Shown here: positions 8,984 to 17,212 of the stretch, one piece after another
Position numbering within the stretch: the first letter of the stretch is position 1
Layout: every line of letters starts with the position of its first letter
Origin: JBAZJI01 sp964596325
GTDB taxonomy: Bacteria > Patescibacteriota > Minisyncoccia > Minisyncoccales > JAGOPM01
NCBI GenBank assembly: GCA_964596325.1
Contig: CAZQSQ010000007.1
Coordinates: 1 to 38,457, forward strand
Reading direction: 5' to 3'
Length of the DNA: 38,457 bases
Notes under the pieces: generated by a model
Told to the model about the DNA's origin: nothing
Databases searched by the model: none
The model's input: only the letters and a program-made list of their open reading frames with translations
Translations under genes and position numbers: made by a program

Positions 8984-9009
8984 AGGCCCGCCTTCTGGCG
9001 GGCTTTTTT
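8984..9009 (+). terminator. Rho-independent terminator of dnaE
   Basis: The perfect stem GCCCGCC-TTCT-GGCGGGC is followed by TTTTTT, 20 bases after the stop codon. Confidence 0.92.
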
Positions 9010-9037
9010 GTAAAACAATAAGTTTCACAGAATGCTA

Positions 9038-9066
9038 TTGATTTACTGTAGGCTTTATGCTATAAT
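9038..9066 (+). promoter_or_regulatory. Sigma-70-like promoter with structured leader for the small membrane protein operon
   Basis: TTGATT (9038-9043), a 17-base spacer and TATAAT (9061-9066) form a near-consensus promoter. The ~70-base leader contains a perfect hairpin TCGATTTT-CAA-AAAATCGA (9095-9113) before the first SD. Confidence 0.75.
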
Positions 9067-9144
9067 AATATGGTAACCAAAACAGCGGTTATGCTCGATT
9101 TTCAAAAAATCGAAATTCAAAATTCTATAAGGAGGAATTTGGTC

Positions 9145-9324
9145 ATGAGCAGCGAAAAATTTAATCTTTGTATGATAATTTTAGGGATAATAATACTTCT
9201 CGCCGGCGTCATAATCAGTTTCGTCAATTTGGCAATAATCAATGCACTGTGCAGGATGATACTTGGAGCCGCCTTGGCTTTTGGCGGACTTAGCGTTGTG
9301 CTCGTCTTTGCATTTTTTAGTTGA
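9145..9324 (+). CDS. Small two-helix membrane protein
   Basis: The 59-residue product starts MSSEKFNLCM. The ATG at 9145 was chosen because a perfect GGAGG lies eight bases upstream. An in-frame upstream start at 9070 has no such support and would overlap the leader hairpin. Two hydrophobic helices are visible (about residues 9-27 and 34-57) with a short loop between. I recognise no family. It is the first of three tiny genes that share a promoter and terminator and resemble one another in topology (the first two share a leading charged stretch, then an II-rich helix). A membrane role is inferred from composition alone. Confidence 0.75.
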   Translation: MSSEKFNLCMIILGIIILLAGVIISFVNLAIINALCRMILGAALAFGGLSVVLVFAFFS

Positions 9325-9357
9325 TACAAACATCAATCAAAAAAAGGAGGAATAAGT

Positions 9358-9516
9358 ATGAAAGATAGAAAATTCGGACTTACCTTAATGATTACAGGAA
9401 TAATAATACTTATTATCGGCCTTATTATTGCTTTCAAAGTCAGTATTCTGCCGGGAGTTCCCACAACCGCCGCGGGGTTTGTTATTGCGTTTGCTTCACT
9501 ATTTACGGAGGGATAA
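9358..9516 (+). CDS. Small membrane protein, second of three
   Basis: The 52-residue product begins MKDRKFGLTLMITG. A perfect AAAGGAGG lies seven bases before the ATG. One strong Ile-rich transmembrane helix (about residues 8-26) and a second, weaker one (about 32-48) are separated by a Pro-Gly loop. The start K/F-L..MI.GIIIL resembles the start of the previous protein, so the two may be diverged duplicates. No family is recognised. The stop is followed one base later by the next ATG. Confidence 0.75.
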   Translation: MKDRKFGLTLMITGIIILIIGLIIAFKVSILPGVPTTAAGFVIAFASLFTEG

Positions 9517-9517
9517 A

Positions 9518-9745
9518 ATGAAAAAAGGTTCTGTTCCATCACTTTTTCTGCTTGATGCTCTAGCAATGGTCGTTTTGGGGCTAATTATTATTAGGTATGC
9601 CCTGCTCGCCCAATCATTAGGAAAAGATATTTTTTATTTGATTTGCCTAGCTGTTGCAACAATCAACTTCGCCCATGCTCTCTTTTGCTTCATCTTGTTT
9701 ATCGTCTATTCTACACCTTCGCCCAAATCCAATAAGGAAGACTAA
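9518..9745 (+). CDS. Small membrane protein, third of three
   Basis: The 75-residue product begins MKKGSVPSLFLLDALAMVV. The ATG at 9518 was chosen because GGAGG lies within the end of the previous gene, seven bases upstream, with only one base between the genes. Two hydrophobic helices (about residues 8-28 and 38-62) and a short polar tail (SPKSNKED) are seen. No family is recognised. Coupling to the previous gene suggests that the products act together. Confidence 0.75.
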   Translation: MKKGSVPSLFLLDALAMVVLGLIIIRYALLAQSLGKDIFYLICLAVATINFAHALFCFILFIVYSTPSPKSNKED

Positions 9746-9760
9746 TCTTTCTTCCATCTA

Positions 9761-9781
9761 CCCCTGCCTCGCAGGGGTTTT
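9761..9781 (+). terminator. Terminator of the small membrane protein operon
   Basis: The stem CCCCTGC-CTC-GCAGGGG is followed by TTTT, 15 bases after the last stop codon. Confidence 0.85.
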
Positions 9782-9794
9782 AATTTATTTACTA

Positions 9795-9823
9795 TTGCTT
9801 TTCCTATATATATTTGGTATAAT
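9795..9823 (+). promoter_or_regulatory. Promoter of typA
   Basis: TTGCTT (9795-9800), a 17-base spacer and TATAAT (9818-9823). The leader of about 40 bases has no clear SD but contains a weak AGCTGC/GCGGCT hairpin followed by a T-run. Confidence 0.7.
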
Positions 9824-9870
9824 ATAAATGATAATTAAGCTGCTTAGCGGCTCTTTTTATTGCCCCAACT

Positions 9871-11676
9871 ATGGAAATCAGAAATATCGCCATTATCGCG
9901 CACGTGGACCACGGCAAAACCGCTTTGACTGATGCCCTCTTGCGCCAGACAGGAATGCTCAAGGATATCTCCGCGAGCATGGATTCAAACCCGCTTGAAA
10001 AAGAAAGGGGCATTACCATTTACGCCAAAAACACTTCTCTTTTTTATAAGGACGTCAAAATCAATATCGTCGACACTCCAGGCCACGCGGATTTTGGCTC
10101 CGAGGTGGAACGCGTACTGCGCGCTATTGATAGCGTCATTTTGGTCGTGGACGCCCAAGAAGGCCCCATGCCTCAAACCAAATTCGTTTTGAAAAAATCT
10201 TTGGAGCTCGGCTTAAAGCCCATAGTGGTTATTAATAAAATAGATAAACCCGCCGCCCGCCCAGCCGAGGCTGTGGAGCTTGTCTACGAGCTCTTCTTGG
10301 ACTTGGGTGCCAATGATGAGCAGCTCAACTTCCCTATTATTTATGCCATTGGCCGCGAAGGCATTGCCAAGAAAAACCTTGCTGATGAAAGTAAAGACTT
10401 AACTCCGCTTTTGGATTTGATTTTAGAAAAAGTAAAACCCGCCGGCGGCAATGAAGAGGCGCCATTTGCCTTCCAACCTTTTAACTTGGCTTACGATAAT
10501 TTCCTGGGCAGAATGGCAGTAGGGCGCGTACACCAAGGAAAAATTGCGCCCAATGCGCCGGTATTTGTAAAAACTCCCGAAGGCCATATCCGCGCCGGCA
10601 CTTTGACCAAAATTTTCACTTTTGAAGGCTCTAACCGTAAGGAAATAAACGAGGCGGTTTCCGGCGATATTATCATGGTGGCCGGCATTGCCGACATTTA
10701 TATCGGCGAAACAATTTGTGCAAACGAAAACCAAACCGCCCTGCCCGCCATCCGCGTGGATGAACCGACTGTTTCGGTAAACCTTTTGGTCAATAATTCC
10801 CCTTTTGCCGGCAAAGAAGGCAAATTTGTCACCAACCGCCAAATTCGCGATCGCTTAGAAAAAGAATTGGAAGTTAATGTCGGCCTTAAAGTTGATTTTG
10901 GCGCCAATGATTACTACAAAGTTTTTGGCCGTGGCGAAATGCACATTGCTATTCTTTTAGAGAACATGCGCCGCGAGGGCTTCGAAATGCAAGTCAGCCA
11001 GCCCCAAGTGGTTATCAAGGAAATTAATGGCGAAAAATGCGAGCCCTTTGAGGAGGTGACCATCACTACGCCCAATGAATATACCGGAACCATTATCGAA
11101 AAAATGGCCAAGCGCAAAGGCATCATGACAGAAATGAAACCCGAGCATGGGCATATGAAATTGGTTTTTGAAATCCCCACCCGCGGCTATTTGGGCTATC
11201 ACAGCGCTTTTATGACTGATACGCATGGCGAGGGTATTATGTGCTCGCAGTTTTCCGGTTTTAGGCCCCATGCGGGGAAAATCGAAAAACGTGATTTCGG
11301 TTCCATGGTCTCCATGGAAAACGGCACGACCACTGGCTATTCCCTTTTCAATTTGCAAGAACGCGGTTCCCTTTATGTGAGCCCCGGTGTCGAAGTTTAT
11401 GAAGGCATGATCATCGGCAATACTTCCCGCGGCAATGAAATGGCCGTTAACCCGGTCAGAGGCAAACATTTAACCAACTTTCGCGATGCTGACGCTGATA
11501 AAGCCATCATCTTGGAATCCCCCCTTATCCTCTCCTTGGAGCGCGGCTTAGAATGGATGGGCGATGACGAATACTTGGAAATCACTCCGCAAAATATCAG
11601 GCTGCGCAAACAGATTTTGCGCGAAGCCCTGCGCTCGTCAAAAGCCCGGCAAGAAAAAAATGCTCAAGCTTCTTAA
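9871..11676 (+). CDS. typA: Ribosome-associated GTPase TypA/BipA
   Basis: The 601-residue protein starts MEIRNIAIIAHVDHGKT, with the P-loop at about residues 10-17. ERGITIYAKN is the switch I region, DTPGHADFG is G3 and NKIDKP is G4. The EF-G-like domains III and V and the TypA-specific C-terminal domain follow (GYHSAFMTDTHGEGIM, then NGTTTGYSLFNLQERG). TypA binds the ribosome and assists 50S assembly and stress adaptation. Length matches the family (about 600-615). It is a single-gene unit with its own promoter and terminator. Confidence 0.97.
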   Translation: MEIRNIAIIAHVDHGKTALTDALLRQTGMLKDISASMDSNPLEKERGITIYAKNTSLFYKDVKINIVDTPGHADFGSEVERVLRAIDSVILVVDAQEGPMPQTKFVLKKSLELGLKPIVVINKIDKPAARPAEAVELVYELFLDLGANDEQLNFPIIYAIGREGIAKKNLADESKDLTPLLDLILEKVKPAGGNEEAPFAFQPFNLAYDNFLGRMAVGRVHQGKIAPNAPVFVKTPEGHIRAGTLTKIFTFEGSNRKEINEAVSGDIIMVAGIADIYIGETICANENQTALPAIRVDEPTVSVNLLVNNSPFAGKEGKFVTNRQIRDRLEKELEVNVGLKVDFGANDYYKVFGRGEMHIAILLENMRREGFEMQVSQPQVVIKEINGEKCEPFEEVTITTPNEYTGTIIEKMAKRKGIMTEMKPEHGHMKLVFEIPTRGYLGYHSAFMTDTHGEGIMCSQFSGFRPHAGKIEKRDFGSMVSMENGTTTGYSLFNLQERGSLYVSPGVEVYEGMIIGNTSRGNEMAVNPVRGKHLTNFRDADADKAIILESPLILSLERGLEWMGDDEYLEITPQNIRLRKQILREALRSSKARQEKNAQAS

Positions 11677-11684
11677 GTAAAATA

Positions 11685-11707
11685 AAAAAGGCCCGCAAGG
11701 GCCTTTT
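11685..11707. terminator. Terminator shared by typA and the convergent small gene
   Basis: AAAAAGGCCC-GCAA-GGGCCTTTT lies between the typA stop and the end of the minus-strand gene. It has A- and T-runs on both sides, so it can work in both directions. Confidence 0.85.
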
Positions 11708-11709
11708 AG

Positions 11710-12012
11710 CTAATTATTGCAACCAATGGGAACAACTTGCCGCTCTTTAAGATAGTAGATACCAAGCTCGTCACAGGGTATATCAATATCAAATCCAGAT
11801 CCCGGATCCTTTTTGACATAAACCCTGTACCAATGTTTCGCCGGGATATTAGTATCATTAATATCCTTCAAATCTGCCTGTTCAAAAGTTTTCGCCTCAG
11901 AAACACAAATGGCAACATCTTGCGGACAAACCTCATAAACTCTTTTGTCGGCAAGATGGAAGGTCTTAGCCTTCAAAATTCTGACCATTTTCCCCATCAA
12001 TGGAATTGGCAT
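11710..12012 (-). CDS. Hypothetical protein, 100 residues
   Basis: I do not recognise a family. The protein is cytosolic-looking, with no signal peptide or membrane segment, and carries three cysteines. A clean SD (AGGGGGTGG) lies just before the ATG at 12012. A good promoter (TTGACA, 17 bases, CATAAT) lies further upstream, divergent from thrS, so this is a real expressed gene. Segments such as VRILKAKTFHLADKRVYEV and YRVYVKKD suggest a small beta-rich fold, possibly SH3-like; this is only an impression. It is convergent with typA and shares its terminator. Confidence 0.7.
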   Translation of the reverse strand: MPIPLMGKMVRILKAKTFHLADKRVYEVCPQDVAICVSEAKTFEQADLKDINDTNIPAKHWYRVYVKKDPGSGFDIDIPCDELGIYYLKERQVVPIGCNN

Positions 12013-12046
12013 ATTCCACCCCCTTTCGATTGAAATTACTGCTTAT

Positions 12047-12075
12047 ATTATGATTATTTATTTTAGAATTGTCAA
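12047..12075 (-). promoter_or_regulatory. Promoter of the 100-residue hypothetical gene
   Basis: On the minus strand TTGACA (12070-12075), a 17-base spacer and CATAAT (12047-12052). It lies back to back with the thrS promoter. Confidence 0.65.
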
Positions 12076-12082
12076 TATTTGC

Positions 12083-12110
12083 TTGAAAAAATGATATTTT
12101 TTTGTATAAT
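12083..12110 (+). promoter_or_regulatory. Promoter of thrS
   Basis: TTGAAA (12083-12088), a 16-base spacer and a perfect TATAAT (12105-12110) end 17 bases before the thrS ATG. No SD or T-box leader fits in this space. Confidence 0.7.
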
Positions 12111-12127
12111 TTAGCCAGCGATATAAT

Positions 12128-13876
12128 ATGTCTGATATTCAAACAAAAAGGCACTCTCTGGCCCATATAATGGCTGAAGCCGTAAACGAGCTTTATCCTA
12201 AAACCAAAATAGCCATCGGCCCGGATATCGAGCACGGCTTTTACTATGATTTTGATTTTACCGAATCCGGAAGCCAGCCAACCTTGGAAGATTTGCCAAA
12301 AATTGAAGGAAAAATGCGCGAGCTGATTGCCAAGGGTAATAATTTTGCCCGCAAAGTCGTTTCGAAAAAAGAAGCTTTGGAGTTTTTCAAAGAGGAGCCA
12401 TACAAAACCGAACTGATTAATGAATTACCCGAAGGCGAAGAAATCAGCATTTATACCAGTGGAAATTTCACCGATCTTTGCCGCGGCCCGCATATTGAAA
12501 ACACCAAGGAAATTGATCCGCAGTCTTTTAAGCTGGCAAAAATTGCCGGTGCCTATTGGCGCGGAGATGAGCACAACAAAATGCTCACCCGCATCTATGC
12601 CTATGCCTTTGAAAATAAAACCGAACTGGATGACTTTTTGAAAAAATTGGAGGAGGCGGAAAAACGCGACCATCGCAGCTTGGGCCAAAAACTCGACTTG
12701 TTCCATTTTGATGAGGAAATCGGCCCGGGCCTTATTTTATGGCACCCTAATGGCGCCATGCTCAAGCGCACTATTGAAAATTACGCGATTGATAAATACT
12801 TAGCCAATGGCTATCAGCTTTTAAGCACTCCCCATATTGCCAAGCTCGATCTCTGGAAAACTTCCGGGCACGCCGGCTTTTATAATGCCAGCATGTTCCC
12901 GTCTTTTAACCTTTCCTCTAAAGATGAGGGCGAAAAAGTGGACTACCAGCTCAAGCCCATGAATTGCCCTTTTCATATTGCCGTTTACAAGCACGCTCTG
13001 CATTCTTATAAAGAGCTGCCTATCCGCTACACGGAACTGGGCACGGTTTACCGCTATGAAAAATCTGGCACGCTCCATGGCTTAACGCGCGTTCGGGGCT
13101 TTACCCAAGACGATGCGCACATTTTCTGCACCAAAGAGCAGATTGATAGTGAAATCCACCAATTAATGGACCTCACTTTCTCCATTCTCAGGGATTTTGG
13201 CTTTAAGGATTTTAACGTTTATCTCTCCACCAAGCCCGAAGACTCAATCGGCGAAGCGGCTATCTGGGAAATGGCCCAAACCGCTTTGCGGGCGGCTTTG
13301 GATAAGATTGTCGATAAATATGAAATTGATGAAGGTGGCGGCGCTTTCTATGGCCCCAAAATCGATATAAAAATCAAAGACGCTTTGGACAGAGAATGGC
13401 AATGCACGACTATTCAAGTCGATTTCCAATTACCCGAACGCTTTGATTTGCACTATATTAATGACAAGGGCGAAAAGGTTCGCCCCATCATGATCCACCG
13501 CGCGCTTTTGGGCTCCATCGAGCGCTTTATCGGCGTACTCTTGGAATACCATGCCGGCAATTTGCCCTTGTGGCTCGCTCCGGAGCAAGTGCGCATTCTG
13601 CCCATCAATGATAAAATGCTTGGTTATGCCAACGAGATAGCGGCTACCCTGCGCCAAAACGGCTTAAAAGTTTCTATTGATGAGAGCATAGAATCCATTG
13701 GTAAAAAAATCCGTAATGGCGAAACACACCGGATCCCCTATTTGCTGGTGGTAGGCGCCAAAGAAGCTGAGGCCAAAACCGTCTCTGTGCGCCAAAGAGG
13801 CACTGGAGACAAAGGTGCCATGCCCTTGGCCGATTTCTTGGCTCTGGCCAAAAACGATATCGTCCAAAAAATCTGA
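12128..13876 (+). CDS. thrS: Threonyl-tRNA synthetase lacking the N-terminal TGS domain
   Basis: The 582-residue protein charges tRNA-Thr. It starts directly in the second additional (editing) domain: HSLAHIMAEAV at about residues 9-19 is the HxxxH zinc-like editing motif, and FTDLCRGPHIENT follows. The catalytic core shows motif 1, MNCPFHIAVYK with the zinc-binding Cys, motif 2 (YRYEKSGTLHGLTRVRGF) and IHRALLGSIERF (motif 3). The C-terminal anticodon-binding domain ends the protein. Typical bacterial ThrRS (about 640) has a ~60-residue TGS domain before this point. Here the promoter and start leave no room for it. Confidence 0.96.
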   Translation: MSDIQTKRHSLAHIMAEAVNELYPKTKIAIGPDIEHGFYYDFDFTESGSQPTLEDLPKIEGKMRELIAKGNNFARKVVSKKEALEFFKEEPYKTELINELPEGEEISIYTSGNFTDLCRGPHIENTKEIDPQSFKLAKIAGAYWRGDEHNKMLTRIYAYAFENKTELDDFLKKLEEAEKRDHRSLGQKLDLFHFDEEIGPGLILWHPNGAMLKRTIENYAIDKYLANGYQLLSTPHIAKLDLWKTSGHAGFYNASMFPSFNLSSKDEGEKVDYQLKPMNCPFHIAVYKHALHSYKELPIRYTELGTVYRYEKSGTLHGLTRVRGFTQDDAHIFCTKEQIDSEIHQLMDLTFSILRDFGFKDFNVYLSTKPEDSIGEAAIWEMAQTALRAALDKIVDKYEIDEGGGAFYGPKIDIKIKDALDREWQCTTIQVDFQLPERFDLHYINDKGEKVRPIMIHRALLGSIERFIGVLLEYHAGNLPLWLAPEQVRILPINDKMLGYANEIAATLRQNGLKVSIDESIESIGKKIRNGETHRIPYLLVVGAKEAEAKTVSVRQRGTGDKGAMPLADFLALAKNDIVQKI

Positions 13877-13880
13877 AATA

Positions 13881-13908
13881 AAAAACACTCGTAGCCACGA
13901 GTGTTTTT
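13881..13908 (+). terminator. Terminator of thrS
   Basis: The perfect stem AAAAACACTCGT-AGCC-ACGAGTGTTTTT lies five bases after the stop codon. Confidence 0.92.
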
Positions 13909-13937
13909 GAAATACTTCACTTTTTACCATTTAATGG

Positions 13938-13943
13938 TATAGT
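13938..13943 (+). promoter_or_regulatory. -10 element of miaB
   Basis: TATAGT ends nine bases before the miaB ATG, with no SD and no clear -35. The transcript would be leaderless or have a leader of only a few bases. Confidence 0.45.
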
Positions 13944-13952
13944 CTGTTAGTC

Positions 13953-15317
13953 ATGAAGACCTACCATATCCAAACTTATGGCTGTGCCATGAATGCCTCG
14001 GATAGCGAGCGGATTGCCGCTGTCTTGGAAGGCACCGGCTTCACCAAAGCCTCAAACGGAAATGAGGCTGTTTTGGTAGTGGTTAATATGTGCTCTATCA
14101 GGCAATCAGCCGTTGACCGCGTCTTTTCTCTTGCTGACAAAATCCGCCAAAACAACAAAAATTGCAAATTACTTTTAACCGGCTGCATTGTCAAGAAAGA
14201 CCTTTCCAAATTTTCCCTAAAATACGATTTTATTCTCCCTGTAAAATCCTTGGCCAAGTGGCCGAAGATTCTCAATAAAGAAAAATATTTTGGCTTCCCG
14301 GATGAGCGGCGGATGCAGGAAAACGAGCTGCTTAATATCAGCTACCTGAAAACCCAGCCCAAATACTTAAAAAATTTTTCCGTTTCCATTCCCATTTCCT
14401 ATGGCTGCGACAATTTTTGCACTTATTGCGTAGTGCCCTATACCCGTGGCCCGCTAATTTGCCGCGGTTTTGCCGATATTGTTAACGAGGCCAAGGCAGC
14501 AGTAAAAAATGGCGCCAAAGAAATTTGGCTTTTGGGGCAGAACGTCAACGATTATAAATCCAAAGTCCAAATTTCCAATGCCAAATCGATTGGGAAAAAA
14601 CCTAAAGAATACGATTTTGCGGACTTAATACAGGAGATAAATAAAATTCCGGGAGATTTTTGGGTGCGCTTTACCAGCCCCCACCCCGCCCAAGTCAATG
14701 CAAAGTTCATCGAAGCCTTGGCTAAAGCGGAAAAATTTACGCCCTACCTTAATTTGCCAGTCCAGTCCGGAGACGACCAAATCTTAAAAGCCATGAATAG
14801 GCCCTATACCGTGGCCAAGTATTTGGACTTGATAAAGAGGCTACGTGGCGCATTTATAAAATACCGCCAAGGCCAGGAAAAAACCTTAGCCATTTCCACC
14901 GATACGATTGTGGGCTTTCCCAACGAAAGCGAAAAACAGTTTAATAATACCTGCAAGCTTTACCGCAAGGTAAAATTTGATATGGCCTATTTGGCTGAAT
15001 ATTCTCCCAGACAAGGCACGCCCGCGGCTAAAAACGACAATATAAAAAACTCGGTCAAAAAAGCCCGTTACGACAAACTCAATAAAATTCTCGGGCAGAC
15101 TGTTTTGGCTAATAACAAACGCTTTGTCGGCAAAACCCTGAAAGCTTTGGTCTTTGATAAAAAATCCAACAAAAATATTTACTTTGCCAAAACCCGCCAT
15201 TACGCCACGGTTGTTTTTGAATCTGACAAAAATCTCATCGGGCAATTTATCAATCTAAAAATCCAAAAGGCCGAATCTTTTATACTCAAAGGTGAAATTA
15301 CCCGACAAAATGATTAA
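13953..15317 (+). CDS. miaB: tRNA-2-methylthio-N6-dimethylallyladenosine synthase MiaB
   Basis: The 454-residue radical SAM methylthiotransferase adds the 2-methylthio group to i6A37 of tRNAs. The N-terminal UPF0004 domain has the three cluster cysteines (QTYGC at residue 11, NMCSIRQ, LLTGC). The radical SAM motif CDNFCTYC lies at about residues 150-160, followed by VVPYTRG. GQNVNDY is the MiaB-type signature that separates it from MtaB and RimO. A C-terminal TRAM-like segment closes the protein. It overlaps miaA, whose product makes its substrate, so the two act in sequence. Confidence 0.94.
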   Translation: MKTYHIQTYGCAMNASDSERIAAVLEGTGFTKASNGNEAVLVVVNMCSIRQSAVDRVFSLADKIRQNNKNCKLLLTGCIVKKDLSKFSLKYDFILPVKSLAKWPKILNKEKYFGFPDERRMQENELLNISYLKTQPKYLKNFSVSIPISYGCDNFCTYCVVPYTRGPLICRGFADIVNEAKAAVKNGAKEIWLLGQNVNDYKSKVQISNAKSIGKKPKEYDFADLIQEINKIPGDFWVRFTSPHPAQVNAKFIEALAKAEKFTPYLNLPVQSGDDQILKAMNRPYTVAKYLDLIKRLRGAFIKYRQGQEKTLAISTDTIVGFPNESEKQFNNTCKLYRKVKFDMAYLAEYSPRQGTPAAKNDNIKNSVKKARYDKLNKILGQTVLANNKRFVGKTLKALVFDKKSNKNIYFAKTRHYATVVFESDKNLIGQFINLKIQKAESFILKGEITRQND

Positions 15318-16203
15318 ACAGTTGCCAAAAGTTATCGTAATCCTTGGGCCCACAGCCAGTGGAAAAACTGCGCTTTCCATCAAGTTGGCCAAAAAATTTA
15401 AGGGCGAAATTGTTTCGGCTGATTCGCGCCAAATTTATAAATATTTGGATATTGGCACAGGTAAAGTCACTAAAAAAGAAATGCAAGGCATTAATCACCA
15501 CATGCTCGATGTGACTTTGCCGAAAAAAAAGTATTCAGTCGGCCAATACCAAAAGACAGCCTATAAAGCCATTAACAATATCCTGAAAAATGGAAACCAG
15601 CCTTTTTTGGTGGGCGGCTCGGCCTTCTATCTTTATAGCGTAGCCGATGGCTGGGAGTTCCCCAAAACCAAAACCGATTGGGCACTGAGAAAAAATTTAG
15701 AAAAGAAAACCCCGCCGGAACTTTTAGCTATTCTTAACGGCTTGGATAAAAGACGGGCCCAAAATATTGAACAACAAAACCCGCGCCGCCTTATCCGGGC
15801 CATTGAAATCGCCACCCAGCTCGGAGGGGTGCCGGAGCGCCAAAACAACCCTAAATACGAGTGTTTATTTTTAGGAATTAAAAAGAACGACGAAGAGCTA
15901 AAAAATTTAATAAAAAAGCGCTTACTCAAACGCCTTAAAAGCGGAATGCTAAGCGAAGTAAAAAATCTTTTGAAAAAGAAAATTTTAACGGATAAGCGCG
16001 CCAAAGAGCTTGGCTTGGAGTATAAATGGCTCACTATGCATCTTTTAGGTGAAATATCTTACGAGCAAATGGTCGAGCGCCTCGCCACGGATATTTGGCG
16101 CTTTTCCAAACATCAGATGAATTGGTTTGGCAAAGACAAGCGCATCCATTGGGTGGCCAGCCAAGAAGAGGCGCAACGATTAGTAAAAACATTTCTAAAA
16201 TAG
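15310..16203 (+). CDS. miaA: tRNA dimethylallyltransferase MiaA
   Basis: MiaA transfers dimethylallyl from DMAPP to A37 of tRNAs reading U-starting codons. The P-loop GPTASGKT lies at residues 13-20, then SADSRQIYKYLDIGTGK and HHMLDV. GGSAFYLYSV is the family's GGTGLY-like motif. The ATG at 15310 overlaps the miaB stop by 8 bases; a GTG at 15292 is a possible alternative start adding six residues. At 297 residues it is slightly short of E. coli MiaA (316). Confidence 0.95.
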   Translation: MIKQLPKVIVILGPTASGKTALSIKLAKKFKGEIVSADSRQIYKYLDIGTGKVTKKEMQGINHHMLDVTLPKKKYSVGQYQKTAYKAINNILKNGNQPFLVGGSAFYLYSVADGWEFPKTKTDWALRKNLEKKTPPELLAILNGLDKRRAQNIEQQNPRRLIRAIEIATQLGGVPERQNNPKYECLFLGIKKNDEELKNLIKKRLLKRLKSGMLSEVKNLLKKKILTDKRAKELGLEYKWLTMHLLGEISYEQMVERLATDIWRFSKHQMNWFGKDKRIHWVASQEEAQRLVKTFLK

Positions 16204-16209
16204 AAAGAA

Positions 16210-16230
16210 GGGGCGCATCGCGCCCCTTTT
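16210..16230. terminator. Terminator between miaA and the convergent secreted-protein gene
   Basis: GGGGCGC-ATC-GCGCCCC followed by TTTT, six bases after the miaA stop. It lies 18 bases beyond the end of the minus-strand gene and may serve both. Confidence 0.88.
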
Positions 16231-16248
16231 GGGTATCAAGAAAGAGTC

Positions 16249-17091
16249 TTACTTGCAAGCTTCTGGTACATCAGCTATGGTGCTTGCCGTTTTTACTGCC
16301 CAGATCGTTTTTCGAAAATTTGTCGCCTGGATGGAAATGGTATATTCCCTATCCGACTCCAAACCATAAAAATCGACTTGGGCTTCTCCGTTTACCGCGC
16401 ACGCCTGGACACTTCTAGCGTTTCCTTCTTCTCCGCTAATTGTCACATTTAAGGCTACGATCTCTCCGCTTGTAACTCCCTCAAGCCCGACAAATAAATA
16501 GAGGGATTTGGAGTGGCAAGAAATTCCAAATGTCTGGAAATTCAGCGGATCACTGGGGTCATTATAAATCCTCCAATCACAGTTCTGGCACCATACCAAG
16601 GGCTCATGATTTGTCCAGCTCAAACAATCCTTGCCAAGCCAGAAAACCTTTTTATCCTCCTTGCTATAGGCGTAAACATTACCCGGAAACGAGGCGTGGA
16701 ACTTGAAGGTATATTTATACCTTGAAGGATTCACACCGTAAATTTCCCGGGCAATCCGGTCATTATCGATAGCCTTGCCCGCATTGAGCAAATACATATC
16801 AACAACTTCCCACTTCTTGCTGGTCGCGTCAAAACGTTCGACCCTTACCTCAAGGTAAAAATCAACCGGAAGCGGCGCACCGTACGTGTTAACTGGGCAG
16901 ACATATTCTTCGCAAGTCAGCAGATTAGCTGAAACAACAATCGCGTCGTCGTAACCCTCAAGCATTTGCACTTCGATCTTCGAAATCGAAATTGCCCGGC
17001 TGGGGTCGGACGGCCCGCTTGCCCTCACAAAGGAAAGGCCAAAAGCACATACCAATACTGCAACAGCAACACATACTAAAGCTTTTTTCAT
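16249..17091 (-). CDS. Secreted hypothetical protein
   Basis: The 280-residue protein begins MKKALVCVAVAVLVCAFGLSF with RASG following, a clear Sec signal peptide (cleavage near residue 25). The mature part is beta-rich and contains about nine cysteines, for example LTCEEYVCPVNTYG, WCQNCDW and SVQACAV, so disulfides are likely. No family is recognised. The final ~80 residues (LNVTISGEEG, DFYGLESDREYTISIQATN) look like an Ig or FN3-type fold (inference). The ATG at 17091 follows a perfect AAGGAGGAG. It has a consensus promoter and a 5' leader with a hairpin. Confidence 0.8.
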   Translation of the reverse strand: MKKALVCVAVAVLVCAFGLSFVRASGPSDPSRAISISKIEVQMLEGYDDAIVVSANLLTCEEYVCPVNTYGAPLPVDFYLEVRVERFDATSKKWEVVDMYLLNAGKAIDNDRIAREIYGVNPSRYKYTFKFHASFPGNVYAYSKEDKKVFWLGKDCLSWTNHEPLVWCQNCDWRIYNDPSDPLNFQTFGISCHSKSLYLFVGLEGVTSGEIVALNVTISGEEGNARSVQACAVNGEAQVDFYGLESDREYTISIQATNFRKTIWAVKTASTIADVPEACK

Positions 17092-17143
17092 CAAAAACTC
17101 CTCCTTATGAAATTGTTGTACTATCAGGCTTTACCCAATAGCA

Positions 17144-17202
17144 ACAGCCAACTTAAATGTTGACTGTATATATATTATAGCATATATATTCTAGAAAGTC
17201 AA
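17144..17202 (-). promoter_or_regulatory. Consensus promoter and leader hairpin of the secreted-protein gene
   Basis: On the minus strand TTGACT (17197-17202), a 17-base spacer and TATAAT (17174-17179). The start of the leader folds into ACAGTCAAC-ATTTAA-GTTGGCTGT (17144-17167), which could stabilise the mRNA or regulate it. Confidence 0.75.
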
Positions 17203-17212
17203 TAGGTAAAAC

